Assembly (NCBI RefSeq): GCF_021155775.2 | Contig: NC_060237.1 | Span: forward strand, 30,367,257-30,431,256 | Direction: 5' to 3' | From: Neodiprion pinetum | Lineage: Eukaryota; Arthropoda; Insecta; Hymenoptera; Diprionidae | Length of the DNA stretch: 64,000 nucleotides | Shown: positions 59,917-64,000 of the stretch, piece after piece | Layout of the letters: each line of letters begins with the position of its first letter | Position numbering within the stretch: position 1 is the stretch's first letter | The notes under the pieces: generated by a model | The model's database searches: none | What the model was told of the DNA's origin: nothing | Seen by the model: only the letters and a program-made list of their open reading frames with translations | Translations under genes and position numbers: made by a program

Positions 59917-62900
59917 CTTGACGACGTATAGCGCCGCGGCTTCGACGTCAACTTTACAATTGAATCCGCGTCCCGGAGCGCCTCATCGGTTCCCGCCTGC
60001 GGTTCCCACCGATCCTCCGATTCCTCAACTCTTCGGCTACAAGTAGACGATTCGATTATACGCAACACGCACTTCGCTTTCCTTCCCTCCGCTCCGAGTT
60101 AGCTTCCGCTTATAGCGTGCTCTGAGTTCTTCGCTGTCCCCGAGTTGAACATCCTTCTTATTATCGTTCAAACTTCCCCGTTCCTTTTCTCGACGCTCAG
60201 CTGTTCAGCTGATCAACCAACATGACCGAGTCGAATGAAATCTTCTACCGGTACACAAAATTCACAAAATTTATATCGCTCCGGTCTTCGCCCCGCGAAT
60301 TATATATCAAAAATCGTGGTAAAATGCAGCAAGCTCACCTTTTATTATATCGGATATTATAGGGTTTCACAACGTTTTATAACCCCGTTTTTATACGGTT
60401 TCGCGTATAATCAAGGGGCTGCAAGCGCCAGACGGGTTTTACAAGCTTTGCGAGTTAAACGCGGGAGGGCGAGGGATTGGGGGCAGGGGGAGGGGGGGAC
60501 AGGTGGAAGGACGGGAGGGAGGGAGGGAGGGAGAGAGGGAGGGGGGCGGGCCGATACTGCCCTGTATCCACTATGGCTGTGATACCTGCTTGTTTATACT
60601 TTAATTGCTCGCGTGTTTCTATCCTTTTACAATCGAATTGGACAAATTGCGCACTTGTCTCGCCGAGCGCAGACCGCGTTCCTCTTCGACCGGTCACGAC
60701 AACCACTATAAAATGTAAACGGTAAGAAAAATGAAGGAAGAAACCCTCGGCGAGATACGAAGACGAGTCTGCGGGTCACGAGACCGAATATCAGTTTCAG
60801 TTCGGCGCGTTTCGCCTCCTTCCCACGTTCCCTCGCGCTCCCTCGCTCTCGCTTCTCGCTGAGCTACTACGTACGGCGTTACGTCACGTCCGGCCGAGTG
60901 AAGAGTCGCGACTCGTCTGGCGGGGAAAGCGCGAAGGGACGCCTTTGCCTGCCTGCCTGCCTGACTGCCTTCCTGCCCGCTTGCCTGCCCTCGACGCCCG
61001 GCGTCGCGACGCCGCAGAGGCGCCGGCGTCCCCGATCTGTCGCGGAATCGCACGAGTATGAAACGAGGCGACAGTCGCTCGCCGGCGACTCAACCGAGGG
61101 GTTGTTGTCTGTCCGTACGGAAGCACCGTTTCCACCGTGAAAGCTTTCGGCTTTCGCAGAGAAATTTCACCCTCGTTACCTGGGGTCGATCGGTTTTCTC
61201 GCCCCCCGTAATATTACCGCAACAAGATTCCAGACGACAGAAATCAAAATGCTTCGATGATTTTTTAGGGGTTGTAGGATTATTCTCGAGGAGCCGCGAC
61301 TCGCGCTGAAAAGCATAGCGAGCTTTCCTACCCACCGAGACTGTCGAATCGTGGCCACGAGTATCGTCGCCGGAGGCGGAAGAGCTCGGAAAGGGATGCT
61401 GCCGGCAATTCGCATCCGCTATTCCCGGTTAGTGGCGGCGCCCATCGGCACTCCATTCAACTAGAGTGATTGCGATGCTGAAGGGTTGTTCTTTCCATCC
61501 GAACTACGACGAAAGCTCCGGTGACATTGATGCTTGGAAAGAAGACGGCTCTCACGTCCGGCCATCTTTCCTTTTTTTCCCACCGTGAGCATGTGCGAAT
61601 ATTTTTTATTACTACCCCTCCGGACGCGAATACGCGCAATTTATATTCATCGTTTTTCTTCCGCATGCATAATACGTACTTTCCAATGAATTTGAAAGAA
61701 AATGTGTTGGACATTCACAGCTTTCCAATTACTCCACTCTCGTTTCGCTCAGGCAATTAATCTAGTTCGTTGTAAATTCTTTACCCAAGATCGTATGATT
61801 ACTTTTTTCTTACCATTGTGCTCAATCTCTCTCTTTCTCTCTGTTTCATACCACGCGGGTGATTGGTTTGCGTCGACCGAGGAAAAGTTACCCCTAATAA
61901 GCCGAATTTATTGGCGGTTGGGCGTTACACGGTATAGCTAAAGGTGGGACTGGTGTTTTATAACGTTGGAATTTGCTTGGTCCGCGGTGCCGATTGGCCG
62001 TAAAAGAAAAGAAGAGCAATTTTGTTGTGCCTTGCCAGCGAGATGAAAGCTCGTAACAGCGCAACCAACATAATGAAACGGGTTTATAATGAGTAAAAAG
62101 CAGCCCCGAGGGATGGAAAAGAGGATGAAGGGTGGAGAGGCATAGAAGCGGCGGGGCTGAGGTCGCGGGGGGTGGAGGCGGAGGAGGAATGCTTTTGCGT
62201 GTACCGAGAGAAAGCCGCCCCCTAAGAGAGCGACCGATCCGTTACCAGAGCTCATACACATAATTAACTCCACGCCATATAGCGCGTGTACAAACTCACG
62301 GTTTCCCCGGCACGATACCGAGGATTTTCACCTTTGCGAAAAGGAGTAAACAAAAAAAAAAAAAACAACAAAAAAAAATATAATTACAAAGAGCAGAGAG
62401 GCTCTTCATAAAAAAAAAAAAGTAAGAATAACGAGCACACGTTACATATGATTATCAGGTAATGAAAAATCAGTTAATAAGTATAGAATCGTGGTAAAAA
62501 TTAATATCGTAATATACTGTTCAAATAACGTTAGCGTTTCAGACAAAAGAAAAATGTAGGTAATCGTTACTGAGCGAATCCGCCAATCGTGTTTCTCAAC
62601 CTCGTAAAACCATTGAGCATCGCTTGACCGGAACGGCTTTCCGAGGTAACCCAGGTAAGTCCGTAGCCTTAATGTCTGAGGGAGAAATTTGCAGCAAGGT
62701 AAACTAACTAGCACGGAAGGTGGTCCGACGGTCTTCACTCGACCACAAGGGATGTCGGAGATGCAGTTGCGGGGTTGAAAGGATCCGCGATGCAGCAGCG
62801 TTGCTCCCATAAATAATTCCGTTTGTAACCCAAGTCGAGTGAGTGGCAGCCGAGGGACGAAGGGAGGGGAATAGCGGAGGTTATCAACTCGGGGGGTTGC

Positions 62901-64000
62901 GGAGATACGATCGCGCGGTGACGGACCGCCGGAAAGACGGCCGAACCAGAGGGGTGGAACGGGGCCGAAATTTGGCTTCGCGGTAAAACCGGACCGAATG
63001 GTTTCGGGGTATCCGACCACCGCGCAACGCTACTTTTGCGTCGAAGAGGACGAGAGTTACCCTGGCGTGACGGGGTCTGGGATACCTCTACCCCGTCGGT
63101 CACGCTTCGCGATCGGAGACGTACGTGGACGAGAAAAGGGGCGGCCTGGCTGCAGCCTGCCGGAGAAGCGAGTGGCGAGCACTTCCCAGGGTCCCGAGGA
63201 CCTCCGGAACAGCCTCGCGGGTGAATTGCTTTGAAGACGGTAACGAGGTGAGGGCGATGAGGGGGACGAGGGGGGCGAGAGAGCGGGGGCTGGCAGATGA
63301 ACCTCTTAATTAGCTGCAATTACCGCAACATAGCCATGTCGGGCAAATCGCCCGGAGCTTTCTCCCCTCGCCCGAACCGCCATCAACGATTCTTACACCG
63401 GGGCGTCTCGCTATGTCGGGAATTGCTCCTTTTCGAAGCTCCGGGTTGCCGGGCCAAGAGCAACGCGTGTCGGGAGGCATAATCACATTCGCGAGGAAAA
63501 AGCCAATTTCTTGTTAAATTCTACTTAAGAAAAAGGGCGAAAAGAGGGGAAGAAATCTTCTCAGGCTTCTTCACTCGCTACCTCGTTCCGTTGTAGGTAC
63601 GCGTCTACCCAACCCTTAAAGAAACAATCTCGTTGCCCACAGCTTTTGCACCCGCAATTCCCAAACGGATCGCTGACGCGTGCCGCTTCTCCGCGACCTC
63701 GGCATCGCCGTCGGGCACACACCCAAGATGACGGTGACTCGCTGTTTGTCGCCCCTGGCACCGCTCTTCGTTTATACTCGCGAATTTCGTTAACCTAAGA
63801 CAATTCACGGAGACTTTGTAGCAACGACGCGACGATGCGGAGCGAGCGACGCTCCCGGATTGAATCTAGAAACTTTTTCCGTCATTTTTAAACAATACCT
63901 GCATCTTTTTTTTTTTATCAGATTCTTAGAACTCATTTCCTAAGCTAAAAATCAATTTTAGGGTCAATTTCACCCGGTGTGACCGACCAGGGTTGAACAA
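59917..64000. other. Noncoding, CpG-rich then mixed; no gene recognised
   Basis: Contains G-rich GGGA repeats (60505-60545), a CpG-dense block with TGCC tetramers (60840-61050), and A-rich runs near 62350-62420. A consensus donor, CCAG|GTAAGT, lies on the plus strand at 62651-62660 with no clear exon before it. A minus-strand frame at 63561-63761 ends in a Cys-rich segment that I cannot assign. I saw no RRM1 exon of the TIA-1 protein here. Confidence 0.4.
60945..60990. repeat. (TGCC)n repeat
   Basis: Degenerate GCCT tetramers, about eleven units; a shorter run of the same unit lies at 59150-59164. Confidence 0.85.

Noticed and set aside
63561..63761. Cys-rich minus-strand frame resembling a zinc knuckle
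   Set aside because: Cys spacing fits no knuckle class I know, and a second frame is open on the same strand.
1..64000. CRISPR arrays, rRNA and known conserved microRNAs
   Set aside because: No spaced direct repeats, no rRNA-like sequence and none of the common insect microRNA seeds with a hairpin were seen on reading.

Overview
The window is a gene-poor stretch of an animal nuclear genome, most likely an insect. It is rich in CpG and in GA, GT and GAA microsatellites and has no operons. The host coding sequence I recognise is split by GT-AG introns. The retroelement primer site matches an arthropod-type tRNA-Lys(CUU). Hymenoptera is my best guess, held loosely.

The dominant feature is a complete Ty3/gypsy-type LTR retrotransposon at 46229-57266 (+ strand, 11,038 bp). 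It has two 1,997-bp LTRs with no difference in the stretches I compared, a 4-bp ATAT target duplication inside a TA microsatellite, a tRNA-Lys primer site, and a polypurine tract. gag (49183-50907) ends in a two-part zinc-knuckle module. pol (protease, reverse transcriptase, RNase H, integrase) lies in the -1 frame and is reached through a G GGA AAC slippery heptamer at 50880-50886. A third ORF (54264-54797) sits in the env position just after a good splice acceptor. It is not an envelope gene: it carries a second copy of the Gag zinc-knuckle module, alignable without gaps over 38 residues. All three reading frames are open, so the element looks young and possibly active. Long LTRs, Lys primer and overall size recall the Osvaldo/Ulysses group.

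The one host coding exon I can name is an 88-nt minus-strand exon at 10038-10125. It encodes the start of the second RRM of a TIA-1/TIAR (Drosophila Rox8) protein, with a clean acceptor and donor. I found no neighbouring RRM exon on either side, so most of the window may be intron of this gene, with the retroelement inserted antisense to it. Several weaker candidate exons, also on the minus strand, are listed with low confidence (5192-5404, 27727-27901, 35845-36046, 43459-43611, 59719-59916).

The remainder (1-46 kb and 57-64 kb) is noncoding as far as I can see. It holds alternating AT-rich and CpG-rich blocks, simple repeats, and one degenerate fold-back element at about 4210-4850. Many open frames of 60-240 codons occur there, but most start at GTG or TTG, overlap other open frames, or come from low-complexity sequence, and I left them out.
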